Positions 37,157 through 44,903 of a stretch of DNA of 64,000 nucleotides are shown in pieces. The notes under the pieces were generated by a model that searched no databases, was not told the DNA's origin, and saw only the letters and a program-made list of their open reading frames with translations. The number at the start of each line of letters is the position of its first letter. Position 1 is the stretch's first letter. Source of the stretch: Nitrospira sp. Its GTDB lineage: Bacteria; Nitrospirota; Nitrospiria; Nitrospirales; Nitrospiraceae. Made by a program: the position numbers and the translations under genes. Where the stretch lies: NCBI GenBank assembly GCA_024331125.1, contig JANDJI010000002.1, positions 124,001 through 188,000 on the forward strand, in the 5' to 3' direction.

Positions 37157-37549
37157 ATGAATGCAAAGACGGAAACAAAGCAGCTCAGAAGTTTCGGCCT
37201 GTTGGTGGGCGGCATCTTTGTGGCGATCGGCGCGTGGCCGGTTGTCTCGGGGCAGCCTGTTCGTGGGTGGGCATTGGGGCTTGGCGGTCTCTTGATGGGG
37301 TTGGGCGCGCTGACGCCCAGAAGCCTGGCGTTACCCTACAAGGGATGGATGGCGATCGGGCACGTGCTGGGGTGGGTGAATACCAGAATTATCCTCGGGA
37401 TTGTGTTTTATGGGCTGCTGACGCCCTTGGGTTTGATTCGGCGTGCGTTGGGTCATGATCCCTTGCGTATCGCCTTCGAGCCGCAGCAAGACACCTATCG
37501 CGTGCCAAAACCGTCCCGTCCAGCCACTCATCTTAAAAACCAATTCTAA
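37157..37549 (+). CDS. SxtJ-family small membrane protein
   Basis: The 130-residue product is taken from the ATG at 37157, which follows a GAGAGAGGG ribosome site (an earlier in-frame start at 37136 is weaker). Three hydrophobic segments (about 15-35, 40-60, 75-95) are followed by a short charged tail, matching SxtJ-type proteins that accompany carbamoyltransferases. The function is not known; a membrane partner for carbamoylation or for the small DUF5989 protein is plausible. It lies 27 bases after the carbamoyltransferase and 19 before the next gene. Confidence 0.8.
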   Translation: MNAKTETKQLRSFGLLVGGIFVAIGAWPVVSGQPVRGWALGLGGLLMGLGALTPRSLALPYKGWMAIGHVLGWVNTRIILGIVFYGLLTPLGLIRRALGHDPLRIAFEPQQDTYRVPKPSRPATHLKNQF

Positions 37550-37568
37550 CGAAGCGGAGGAGAAGCCC

Positions 37569-37721
37569 ATGGGCGAATTTTTTGCGGAGTTATGGAGCTT
37601 TATGCGGGAGCGGAAGAAGTTTTGGCTGTTGCCCATCATTGTCGTGTTGCTGTTTTTAGGATCTCTGATTGTGCTGACACAGGGATCGGCTGTCGCGCCG
37701 TTTATCTATACGCTGTTCTGA
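37569..37721 (+). CDS. DUF5989 family small membrane protein
   Basis: This 50-residue protein begins MGEFFAELWSFMRERKK, then a single membrane helix (KFWLLPIIVVLLFLGSLIVL) and ends in APFIYTLF. The pattern is characteristic of DUF5989, nearly always encoded between SxtJ and an SGNH gene next to a carbamoyltransferase. A GCGGAGGAGAAG ribosome site sits just before the ATG. Its function is unknown; a membrane adaptor is a guess. Confidence 0.85.
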   Translation: MGEFFAELWSFMRERKKFWLLPIIVVLLFLGSLIVLTQGSAVAPFIYTLF

Positions 37722-37743
37722 ACCCGACTTGTCAAAATCGGAA

Positions 37744-38796
37744 ATGGTGGGATCCGCCGTGCAAAGAAGGTCTGTTGCCAGGGAATGGGCGCTGCGCTTT
37801 CTCTTGATCGTTGTTTCTGTCTTGTTTGCCTTGAGCATTGCCGAGGTGGTGGCTCGGGCGTTCTTTCCGATTTCCGACGGTCGGGACAACGTCACCCTTG
37901 ACGGCAGGCCGATTAAAGACTGGTTCGAACCGGGAAGCGTGTATCGACAGGTTTCCAACGAGTACGATGCCGTCACCACGATCACCGACAAGGGCCATCG
38001 TGTGCCTGGTACGGATGGGAATCCGGACGTGATTTTCGTCGGAGACTCGTTTACCTATGGATTCGGACTTCGTGACGATGAAACGTTCGCGAGTATCTAT
38101 TGTCAGACATTGCGGCTTGAATGTGTGAATCTGGGCAAACCTGGCAGTGGGACATGGCAGCAGGTTGAGCGGCTAAGACAATTTATCACCAAATGGAGTT
38201 GGAAGCCCAAAGAGGTCAAACTGTTTTTTTTCGGAATGAGTGGAAGTTTTTCAGCGGGTAATGACTTTGTCGATAACTATAACACGTACATGCGGCAACA
38301 TGGAGGTCAAGTTGGTGCTGGTGAGGCCGGCGAATTTCAAAAACACACGGTGATCTTTTCTGGAAGCGTCATTGAGCAATTGATCGAACTGCAAGCCTAC
38401 ATCTTGGATAAGTCAATGTTAGTTCGTTTGGCAAAATTTTACTGGGGGCCATTTCTAAAAAGTATGGTTGTTGCCGACCCCGGAGAAGAGCGATTTGCGG
38501 TTGCCTTAATGGCAACCAAGGAGTATCTGGTCCAGTTAGACGAGATGAGTAGGCAGAAAGGTTTTGACTATACGATCTATCTCATCGTTCCGGTGCAGGA
38601 TATCATCCGCGGGACATATGGCGAAACGCTGGCGATGCTCAATCAGGTTTCTCCGAAGGCCGTTGTCCCCACCGCGCACCTTTTTACCAACAATCCTCAA
38701 AGCTATTATTACGCATATGATGGTCATCTTAATGCTTCTGGGAGCAGACGCGTTGCGGAGTTTTTGATATCAAGCGAACCTTCTCTTGAGAAGTGA
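37744..38796 (+). CDS. membrane-anchored SGNH/GDSL hydrolase-like protein of the carbamoyltransferase module
   Basis: About 350 residues from ATG 37744 (a TTG at 37729 is possible). One N-terminal membrane helix (WALRFLLIVVSVLFALSIAE) exposes the domain to the periplasm. Block I is FVGDSFTYGFGL near 97-108, and the C-terminal AYDGHLNASGSRRVAEF near 325-341 provides the Asp-x-His pair. An AT-rich middle portion contrasts with the GC-rich start. It is the SGNH member that travels with carbamoyltransferase, SxtJ and DUF5989. Esterase or acyl-transfer activity on the modified sugar is inferred. Confidence 0.8.
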   Translation: MVGSAVQRRSVAREWALRFLLIVVSVLFALSIAEVVARAFFPISDGRDNVTLDGRPIKDWFEPGSVYRQVSNEYDAVTTITDKGHRVPGTDGNPDVIFVGDSFTYGFGLRDDETFASIYCQTLRLECVNLGKPGSGTWQQVERLRQFITKWSWKPKEVKLFFFGMSGSFSAGNDFVDNYNTYMRQHGGQVGAGEAGEFQKHTVIFSGSVIEQLIELQAYILDKSMLVRLAKFYWGPFLKSMVVADPGEERFAVALMATKEYLVQLDEMSRQKGFDYTIYLIVPVQDIIRGTYGETLAMLNQVSPKAVVPTAHLFTNNPQSYYYAYDGHLNASGSRRVAEFLISSEPSLEK

Positions 38797-38802
38797 TGTG
38801 CA

Positions 38803-39870
38803 ATGGCAATGACAACTTCCCATAAACTTCAAAAAGCGCTGAGGATTGCTTTCTGTCTTGCGATAGTTGCGGGGGGGACGCTCGCCTACTTTTTGTATCC
38901 TCCTGAGCCGTGGAGTGTTACGTTTCCTGGTGGGAAAAAATTTGCGTTCTCGATCGTTGATGATACTGACTTAACAAAGTTGGAACGTGTCAAACCTCTC
39001 TATGACCTTCTGTATCAATATGGGTTTCGTACGACGAAGACCGTTTGGGTTTTGGCGTCGAATGATCTTTCTCATTCGCCGAATCATGGTGATACCTTGA
39101 AAGATCCAGCCTACCGAGCGTTCGTGCTTGACTTGCAGAATAAAGGATTTGAAATTGCGCTGCATGGAGTTCGGGGGGGGAGCAGTACACGAGAGGATAT
39201 AATAGAAGGCATAGAAGAATTCAAAAATACGCTGGGGCATTATCCTACACTGCACGTAAATCACTCTTATAACAAAGATAATGTCTATTGGGGAGTACAC
39301 AGGTGGTCTTTTGCGCCGTTTCGATGGCTGTATGGCTGGATCGGGGAATATGATTTTGGAGGAGAGGATAGCACATCGCCATATTTCTGGGGGGATATAG
39401 TCAAACAGCACATTCGGTATGTCAATCAGTTCACCTATAGTGACGTAAATCTTCTTGCGGTTAATCCGGTCTTGCCGTATCACTTGCCTGATAAACCATA
39501 TGTCAATTACTGGTTTCCAACCCTCGATGGAGATGGAGCGGATCATTTCAATAAATTGCTAAGCGAGGATAATTTGAATCGGCTTGAGAAAGAAGGGGGA
39601 GTCTGCCTGGTCTACGCTCATTTGGGAGCAGGCGGATTCAATGTGGATGACAAACGCCATGATGACGCAGTTGACCCAAGGTTTGAAGCCCGATTAAAAG
39701 CGTTAGCATCACGCAATGGCTGGTTTGCTCCGGCTTCAGAAATACTTGATTACTTGAGGGCGCAGCCAGGATGGAGAGGTGAAATGACTTTTAGAGAGAC
39801 AGTGCGGCTTGAAATACTGTTTTTATGGAACAGATTTCTCGTAGGTCTCTCTAGAGAAGGTAGGTGGTAA
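38803..39870 (+). CDS. polysaccharide deacetylase-like protein (divergent)
   Basis: The protein has 355 residues with an N-terminal membrane helix (12-31). The barrel begins with FAFSIVDDTDLTKLERVKP near 46-64, where DD occupies the metal-binding position of NodB motif 1. Later GFEIALHGVRGGSS near 113-126 gives the histidine of motif 2, and CLVYAHLGAG near 270 a third candidate ligand region. Overall it fits the deacetylase/glycoside-hydrolase superfamily but is far from classical CE4 proteins. It begins 6 bases after the SGNH gene and ends just before a strong terminator, closing the carbamoyltransferase unit. Start could be ATG 38803 or 38809. Confidence 0.65.
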   Translation: MAMTTSHKLQKALRIAFCLAIVAGGTLAYFLYPPEPWSVTFPGGKKFAFSIVDDTDLTKLERVKPLYDLLYQYGFRTTKTVWVLASNDLSHSPNHGDTLKDPAYRAFVLDLQNKGFEIALHGVRGGSSTREDIIEGIEEFKNTLGHYPTLHVNHSYNKDNVYWGVHRWSFAPFRWLYGWIGEYDFGGEDSTSPYFWGDIVKQHIRYVNQFTYSDVNLLAVNPVLPYHLPDKPYVNYWFPTLDGDGADHFNKLLSEDNLNRLEKEGGVCLVYAHLGAGGFNVDDKRHDDAVDPRFEARLKALASRNGWFAPASEILDYLRAQPGWRGEMTFRETVRLEILFLWNRFLVGLSREGRW

Positions 39871-39874
39871 AGGC

Positions 39875-39916
39875 AATGAAGAACCTCGCCTGTACAGGCG
39901 AGGTTCTTCATTTTTT
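39875..39916 (+). terminator. strong intrinsic terminator with 38-bp perfect palindrome
   Basis: Bases 39875-39912 are a perfect inverted repeat without a single mismatch (arms of 19 bases, centre TGTACA) with a GC-rich core (AACCTCGCC and its complement). The right arm runs into a T6 tract (39911-39916). It ends the carbamoyltransferase-to-deacetylase transcript. The A-rich left flank also allows action on the opposite strand. Confidence 0.9.
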
Positions 39917-39974
39917 CAAGAAGTTTTCGCTCTGCAGGCAGAAGAATTTACAGGTCCAGGGATGGCTAGATTGA

Positions 39975-40073
39975 CAGAAAATTGCTGATCCTGATGCGGC
40001 ATGGCGTCATTTTTACCCCGATGCCGAATATGCCAGCTTCCAAGAGATATCAGAATACTCCCTCACAACCTAA
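39975..40073 (+). pseudogene. possible C-terminal remnant of a lost gene
   Basis: Between two stops an open frame without a start reads like a genuine protein end: DPDAAWRHFYPDAEYASF then EISEYSL before TAA at 40071. Its residue mix is coding-like but I do not recognise the family. It may be what is left of a gene removed when the region was rearranged. Confidence 0.3.
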
Positions 40074-40079
40074 CGTAAG

Positions 40080-41375
40080 ATGATACTTATAAGCAAAGGA
40101 ATTGGTGCGTTCGTGCTGGCCAATTTGATGCTCCTCTATGTGCCGATCATGGGAATTGGATTGGGATTTCTTCTGCTCGTTGTCGTGATGTGTCTGCTCC
40201 TCGAGCATAAGAATCTTTGGGCCATGGTTTTCGCGCTCACTATGCTTACCATTATTCTCGAACTCTCAACTCGATGGGTGATACCAAACACTATGACGCC
40301 ATACTATCGGCCTCATGAGTTGCTGGCACTGGAAAAGACGTATCGACCGAACCAGAAGGTACGGATGGATGTTCCGCATGGGGATTTACCTGCAACCGAC
40401 CCTACGCTGCCTATGAGCCTGGCACAGCCTCGAGAGGAGGTGTTTATTACAGACTCCCTCGGGTACAGAAATGACGAAGATTATAAAGGGCAAAAATTGC
40501 TCATTGTCGGTGACTCTTATGTCGTTGGTATTGGAAATACTCAAGATGATACGTTGACTTCTCAGTTGCACCGGCACTTTGGGGTTCACGCGTACAATGT
40601 GGGTTTCCCATCAGGTCCTCTCGGTTATGCGGAAAAGGTAAAGTGGGCAAGAACACACTTTCCGCGTGATTCCTGTGTCGTTGTTGTTTTTTTTGAAGGT
40701 AATGACTTCAAAATGGTGAATCAGGCGGAACTAGCGTCTCGCACCATCGTTCCCAAAAGTCTTCAGCAAGCCATAAAAGTTTATGTCACTACGGTCCGAG
40801 GTCATTCAGAATTCGCGAAAGCTTTCTATGGACTTACAACAAGGGCTTGGGAGATTCTCCACAAGTGGTTCAAAAAACCTGCTTCAGCAGATCTTGAACG
40901 GAATTTTTCCGAAAATATTACATTCGTCAAAACAATCAGGGGAATGCCTATGGCGTTTCTCCGTGGGTACGCTGAAGTGGTTCTGAGGCCGGCATTTGAT
41001 GATCACGGCTTTATCAAAGATCAATTATCAGATGCCATCCCTGATCTTCTTGTTTTTGTTCCAGATAAATATCGAGTTTATGGTCGATTCTTTGATGAAG
41101 AGCCGGTTGAAAGCTTGCCCAATGCTCAGTGGGATTACCTTTTATCAGTTAGCTCTGCACTGGGGGTGCCGGCAATTAACTTAACTGATCCGATGCAAGA
41201 ACGGGCACGAGGACTCCTTTCTCAGGGGCAGACTGTTTATTGGCGCGATGATACCCATTGGAATCGGGAAGGTATTGCTGTCGGAGCTGGATATCTGGTT
41301 CGCACTCTCGGTTCCATAGGAAATAGCAATTGCCGGGCAACAGTCGTAAGCTCTCCCCCATCGTCGCGATCCTGA
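40080..41375 (+). CDS. membrane-anchored SGNH/GDSL-like protein, 3' end altered by an IS3 remnant
   Basis: The 431-residue protein has three N-terminal hydrophobic stretches (5-70), then an SGNH domain: LLIVGDSYVVGIGN near 139-152, VVVFFEGNDFKM near 201-212 (block III Asn) and YWRDDTHWNREGIAVG near 383-398 supplying Asp-x-x-His. About 20 residues after that the frame enters the IS3 orfA sequence and ends SSPPSSRS, so the native C-terminus was replaced, probably without loss of the catalytic core. It resembles the SGNH proteins at 37744 and 43834 more than the compact one at 26412. Confidence 0.78.
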   Translation: MILISKGIGAFVLANLMLLYVPIMGIGLGFLLLVVVMCLLLEHKNLWAMVFALTMLTIILELSTRWVIPNTMTPYYRPHELLALEKTYRPNQKVRMDVPHGDLPATDPTLPMSLAQPREEVFITDSLGYRNDEDYKGQKLLIVGDSYVVGIGNTQDDTLTSQLHRHFGVHAYNVGFPSGPLGYAEKVKWARTHFPRDSCVVVVFFEGNDFKMVNQAELASRTIVPKSLQQAIKVYVTTVRGHSEFAKAFYGLTTRAWEILHKWFKKPASADLERNFSENITFVKTIRGMPMAFLRGYAEVVLRPAFDDHGFIKDQLSDAIPDLLVFVPDKYRVYGRFFDEEPVESLPNAQWDYLLSVSSALGVPAINLTDPMQERARGLLSQGQTVYWRDDTHWNREGIAVGAGYLVRTLGSIGNSNCRATVVSSPPSSRS

Positions 41376-41612
41376 ACGAGGCCGACGCTGGTGGCCCGGT
41401 CAACGAGATCTGGCGGTACTACGGCATCAGCTCCGCCACCTACTACAAGTGGAAGGCAAAGTATGGAGGACTGGAGGCCTCCGATGTGCAGCGCCTCAAA
41501 GAACTGGCGCACGAGAACAGCTGCTTGAAACGGGGGGATGCCGATTTCTCGCTGGAGAATGCGACGCCGAAGGAGGTGATCGCAAAAAACGCTGACGCCC
41601 GCTGGCCAATGG
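41330..41612 (+). pseudogene. IS3-family orfA remnant
   Basis: The frame from about 41330 reads SRKLSPIVAILNEADAGGPV, then GISSATYYKWKAKYGG and a leucine-zipper-like ELAHENSCLKRGDADFSLEN. This is the helix-turn-helix plus zipper architecture of IS3 (IS2/IS51-like) orfA. It lacks a good start (TTG) and several consensus residues are changed. It opens inside the 3' end of the SGNH gene, placing the left end of the element near 41318-41330. Confidence 0.8.
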
Positions 41613-42371
41613 GAGGTCGTCATGCCCCTGGTCACGGTGGGCGCGGCCTGTTGGTTCAGCGGGCGTGTCGCGCGGGGGGACTGGGCCGGGCTACCCCTCC
41701 TATCGTTCCCTCGTCGGCTTGGCCGACGGCAGGCGCTGGTCATTGCGACACGCACATGCTAGGGCGGCGAAGCGTCGCTGAGCTTCTGGAAATGTTTCGA
41801 TCAGCTGCGGCTCGATGGCCAGCCGTGGAACCATCAACGCGTCTGGTGGATCTCCTGTGGCCTACGGCTGAACCTGCTCCGACGACTTCGTCAACCGCTC
41901 GTCGTGCTCCCACAGCCCAACGCGCCGCAGGCCGTGGACGGCATGAGCGATACCCGCTACGGCGGGTGCCGGTTCCGGACATTGAAAATGTGTTGGATGA
42001 AGGCGTAGGAGAGGGCTTGACGATCGAAGTCGATCCATCCGTTACCCGCTGAGTGGGTGATCCGAGTCCTGGATCAGGTTCTCGCCTGGCGCGGTCGCCC
42101 GCAGGCCCTGAGACTCGATCAGGGCCTGAGTTGCTCGCCGATTGCTTCATCACTCGGCATGCCTTCATCCGAGCGGGTCAAGTGGACCTGGCGGACCAAA
42201 GTCCTGAATGCCTAAGTGTTCGAATCGTTTGACCAGGGCCGAGAACTCAGTGAGGAATGGTTACAGCGTGACAACCAGGAGCAGCCCCATGATGCGCTGG
42301 CGAGCCTGTCGCCGGCCACGGACCGGGCTCAACTCAAAGCTCGAGGTTCTCCTTTGACCGTGTTCCCTTGA
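41610..42371 (+). pseudogene. IS3-family orfB (DDE transposase) remnant with frameshifts and stops
   Basis: Pieces of the IS3 integrase appear in order across two frames: LSFWKCFDQLRLDGQPWNHQ, NAPQAVDGMSDTRYGG, then in another frame EGLTIEVDPSVT, and back in the first EWVIRVLDQVLAWRGRPQAL followed by RLDQG where active copies have R-x-DNGPE. The end reads QPHDALASLSP. Internal stops (for example after ATRTC) and two compensating frameshifts show old decay. The coding potential ends at TGA 42369-42371. No right terminal repeat was recognised. Confidence 0.8.
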
Positions 42372-42518
42372 GGAGGGAGCTTACATACGGGCAAGCAGAA
42401 CACTGGGCAAACGCAGTAAATGCTTGAGAATCTCGCTTGTAAAATGAGTAGAATCTATCTCTGGTGTCCAGAGAAATCGTCTACGAGAAGCTGGGGTCTT
42501 AACAGGAAGCAAAACCGC

Positions 42519-43346
42519 ATGCGAACGGTCCTTCCCACGCTGTTGATGCATTGTGAACGGTTGTACAACACATATACGTCCTTTCCCCGCGGTCGATTTG
42601 CCTGCTCACGGTTGATTGCATGGGGACACCGGCGTCTGGGTTTTCATGCGCCGCGCTTTCGCTTGCCGTCGGGCATCGTCTTGGAGTTTGCTCCGGCCGT
42701 TGCCAAAGACGTTCTCATCCGCGACCTTCTCTTTTCTGGCTCCTTTGAACCCGTCCATACGGAAATTATCGAGCGGCTTCCCCCAGGAGGGGTGTTGATC
42801 GATGTGGGTGCCAATGTTGGGTATTTTTCAATCGTTGGAGCAAAAGCCGTCGGACCGGGTGGAAAAGTCTACGCATTCGAACCGGTCGATGTTATACATT
42901 CAATACTCTGTACAAACATCGCGCTGAACGGGCTGAGCAACGTCGAGGCGTACCATCTTGCCTGTTTCTCATCCTCCGGAAGTATGGCGATCGAACAAGA
43001 CTGGGATTCGGGTAAATCACATCTTTGTTTGGAAAATGCGACGGATAGCAAGGTCGTTTCCGTTACAACCGTGGATGCATTCGTGGATCAGAAAAAGCTT
43101 GCCCGCGTCGATTTCATTAAAATCGACGCGGAGGGAAGTGACTTTGAGGTCTTAAAAGGAAGCCGCTTCACGATCGAGAAGTTTCGTCCCAAAATTTTCA
43201 TCGAGGTGAATCACCTCTCTCGCTTCGGCGGATCGATTTCAGACGTGCGGCGATTTTTTGAAGATTGCCGTTATGAGGTGACCGACGTGAAGGGCAACTA
43301 TTCGCTTGATTTGCTGGGTGCTCCGATGGCCTTGGAAGTTTCTTAA
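42519..43346 (+). CDS. FkbM family methyltransferase
   Basis: Taken from the ATG at 42519, preceded by an AGGAAG ribosome site; a longer frame from 42420 adds residues unlike the family. The 275-residue protein has LIDVGANVGYFSIVGA near 88-103, VYAFEPVDVIHS near 117-128 and FIKIDAEGSDFEVLKGS near 201-217, all diagnostic of FkbM O-methyltransferases. An N-terminal region of about 60 residues precedes the Rossmann fold. It lies directly after the IS3 remnant, so it may have been separated from an original operon. Sugar O-methylation is the likely role. Confidence 0.85.
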   Translation: MRTVLPTLLMHCERLYNTYTSFPRGRFACSRLIAWGHRRLGFHAPRFRLPSGIVLEFAPAVAKDVLIRDLLFSGSFEPVHTEIIERLPPGGVLIDVGANVGYFSIVGAKAVGPGGKVYAFEPVDVIHSILCTNIALNGLSNVEAYHLACFSSSGSMAIEQDWDSGKSHLCLENATDSKVVSVTTVDAFVDQKKLARVDFIKIDAEGSDFEVLKGSRFTIEKFRPKIFIEVNHLSRFGGSISDVRRFFEDCRYEVTDVKGNYSLDLLGAPMALEVS

Positions 43347-43833
43347 CATGATGCGGTCCTTGAAAGCACCGCACGTTGATGATTTCGCTGTCTTCCGGCC
43401 AACCAGAGTCGATCACGATAGGGATTTGCGACGACGCTCTTTAAGAGCTACATCCTTCGAGAGATGTCAATCGGCTGTTCATTCGAGCGACCGCTTCTGC
43501 GCCCGTAGTTTTTGAGCGCGCGTCACTTCAAACGCTCCAACCCACCGTTCTCAGCCTCCTACTCGTCATCTGGATCGAGCTGCGGTCTTCGTGCGATGAA
43601 GATCATTGAGCGGACGATATTGGATTCTTTGTAAATGTTCATCAGGTGGCGTTGGGCGACCATCGACCGGTATCTGGAAGCTTCTCTGCTTAGGAGATCT
43701 TTTATCAAAAGACACTCTTTTCTGTGTCTTATTCAGGAGTCAGCTTGCACCGGTCAGGTGCTCTTGGACAATCTGTCACGTTGGAGGATGGCCACGCTCA
43801 AGAACCCGAGCGGCAAGTTGTAAGAGTGGATAC
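43347..43833. other. 487-base intergenic stretch with no supported gene
   Basis: Open frames here are short and lack ribosome sites or familiar motifs. An in-frame extension of the following gene back to 43606 exists but reads as non-coding-like sequence. No sigma-54 pattern, strong hairpin or IS signature was found. It is likely debris of an earlier rearrangement plus the promoter of the next gene. Confidence 0.5.
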
Positions 43834-44892
43834 ATGGGGAAGAACATTCTTGTTTTCGTTATAGGAGTGACTCTCGCTTTCGTCGGTGTTGAGGGGGGCG
43901 CGCGCATGATGGCAAACGTCCTGGGCGTTTCGTCTTACATGCAATACGATGAGCAAGTCGGCTGGAAGGCCAAGCCTGGATCGGTCAAGCGGCACAGGGA
44001 TGAGCGGATGGGATTTGACGCGACCTATCATATTAACGAAAAAGGACTGCGGGGTCCTACGTACAATCAGGCTAAATCAGAGGAGGTCTATCGCATCGTC
44101 CTGTTGGGTGATTCAAACGGCTTTGGGTGGGGTATTCCGGACGGAAAGTATTTTGCAGCCATTCTTGATGATGAGCTTGAGGGGGTTGAGGTTATCAATC
44201 TCTCGCTGAGCGGGTATGGGACAGATCAGGAATATTTGCGGTTTGTCGAAGAAGGAATGGCCTATCAGCCTGATCTGGTGATCGTTCAGGTCACGCCCAA
44301 TGATTTTGAGGAAATTCAGCATCCATTTTTCAATGGAAAGGCCAAACCTCAATTCGTCTTGTCAGAGCGGAATGAGTTGCGCCTCGTGAATGTGCCCGTC
44401 AAACCGATCGGGCCGAAGGCCGAGGATTTTTATGACAACTCGTTGCCCCTGCCGTTTCGAGAATGGTTGGAGTGGCATAGCTATGCATACAACTACTTCA
44501 ACGAAAAGTATTACACCCTCAAACGAAAGACCACGAAGAGTAAGTCTGCCGAGTTGAGTCGCGAGATCTTTTCCACTGACAGCGTGCTGTTGTTCAAAAG
44601 GATCATCGGACAGCTCAAGGCTAAGCTGGATGAGATCGGAGCGGAAGGATTGATTGTATATGCCTCCAAAGAGGTGAGCGAACACGACTATCTGGCCGAC
44701 AGTCCGTTACCTGTCTTGGATCTCTATCCGGTGATGTCGGCGTATGAACAGGAGCACGGTGTACAACTCTACTATGCAGATGGTGTGCATTGGAATGAAA
44801 AGGGTCATCGGTTGATCGCCGATGAGCTGAAAAGGGTTGTTGAGCACTATCGGACGTCCGCAACGTTGCAGGTTGCCATGGCGCTCGACTGA
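43834..44892 (+). CDS. membrane-anchored SGNH/GDSL hydrolase-like protein
   Basis: ATG 43834 follows a GAGTGGA ribosome-site-like stretch and gives a clean membrane anchor (NILVFVIGVTLAFVGVEGGA). The 352-residue product has block I VLLGDSNGFGWGI near 89-101, VIVQVTPNDFEEI near 148-160 with the block III Asn, and YYADGVHWNEKGHRLIADEL near 313-332 with the Asp-x-x-His pair. It is the fifth SGNH protein of the window and is placed 11 bases before prsK, so it may share a transcript with the regulators. The role is probably periplasmic acyl transfer to, or removal from, the exopolysaccharide. Confidence 0.82.
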   Translation: MGKNILVFVIGVTLAFVGVEGGARMMANVLGVSSYMQYDEQVGWKAKPGSVKRHRDERMGFDATYHINEKGLRGPTYNQAKSEEVYRIVLLGDSNGFGWGIPDGKYFAAILDDELEGVEVINLSLSGYGTDQEYLRFVEEGMAYQPDLVIVQVTPNDFEEIQHPFFNGKAKPQFVLSERNELRLVNVPVKPIGPKAEDFYDNSLPLPFREWLEWHSYAYNYFNEKYYTLKRKTTKSKSAELSREIFSTDSVLLFKRIIGQLKAKLDEIGAEGLIVYASKEVSEHDYLADSPLPVLDLYPVMSAYEQEHGVQLYYADGVHWNEKGHRLIADELKRVVEHYRTSATLQVAMALD

Positions 44893-44903
44893 GTCTGCGA
44901 GCA

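Noticed and set aside
42420..42518. N-terminal extension of the FkbM methyltransferase
   Set aside because: No ribosome site and sequence unlike the family; the ATG at 42519 with AGGAAG is better.
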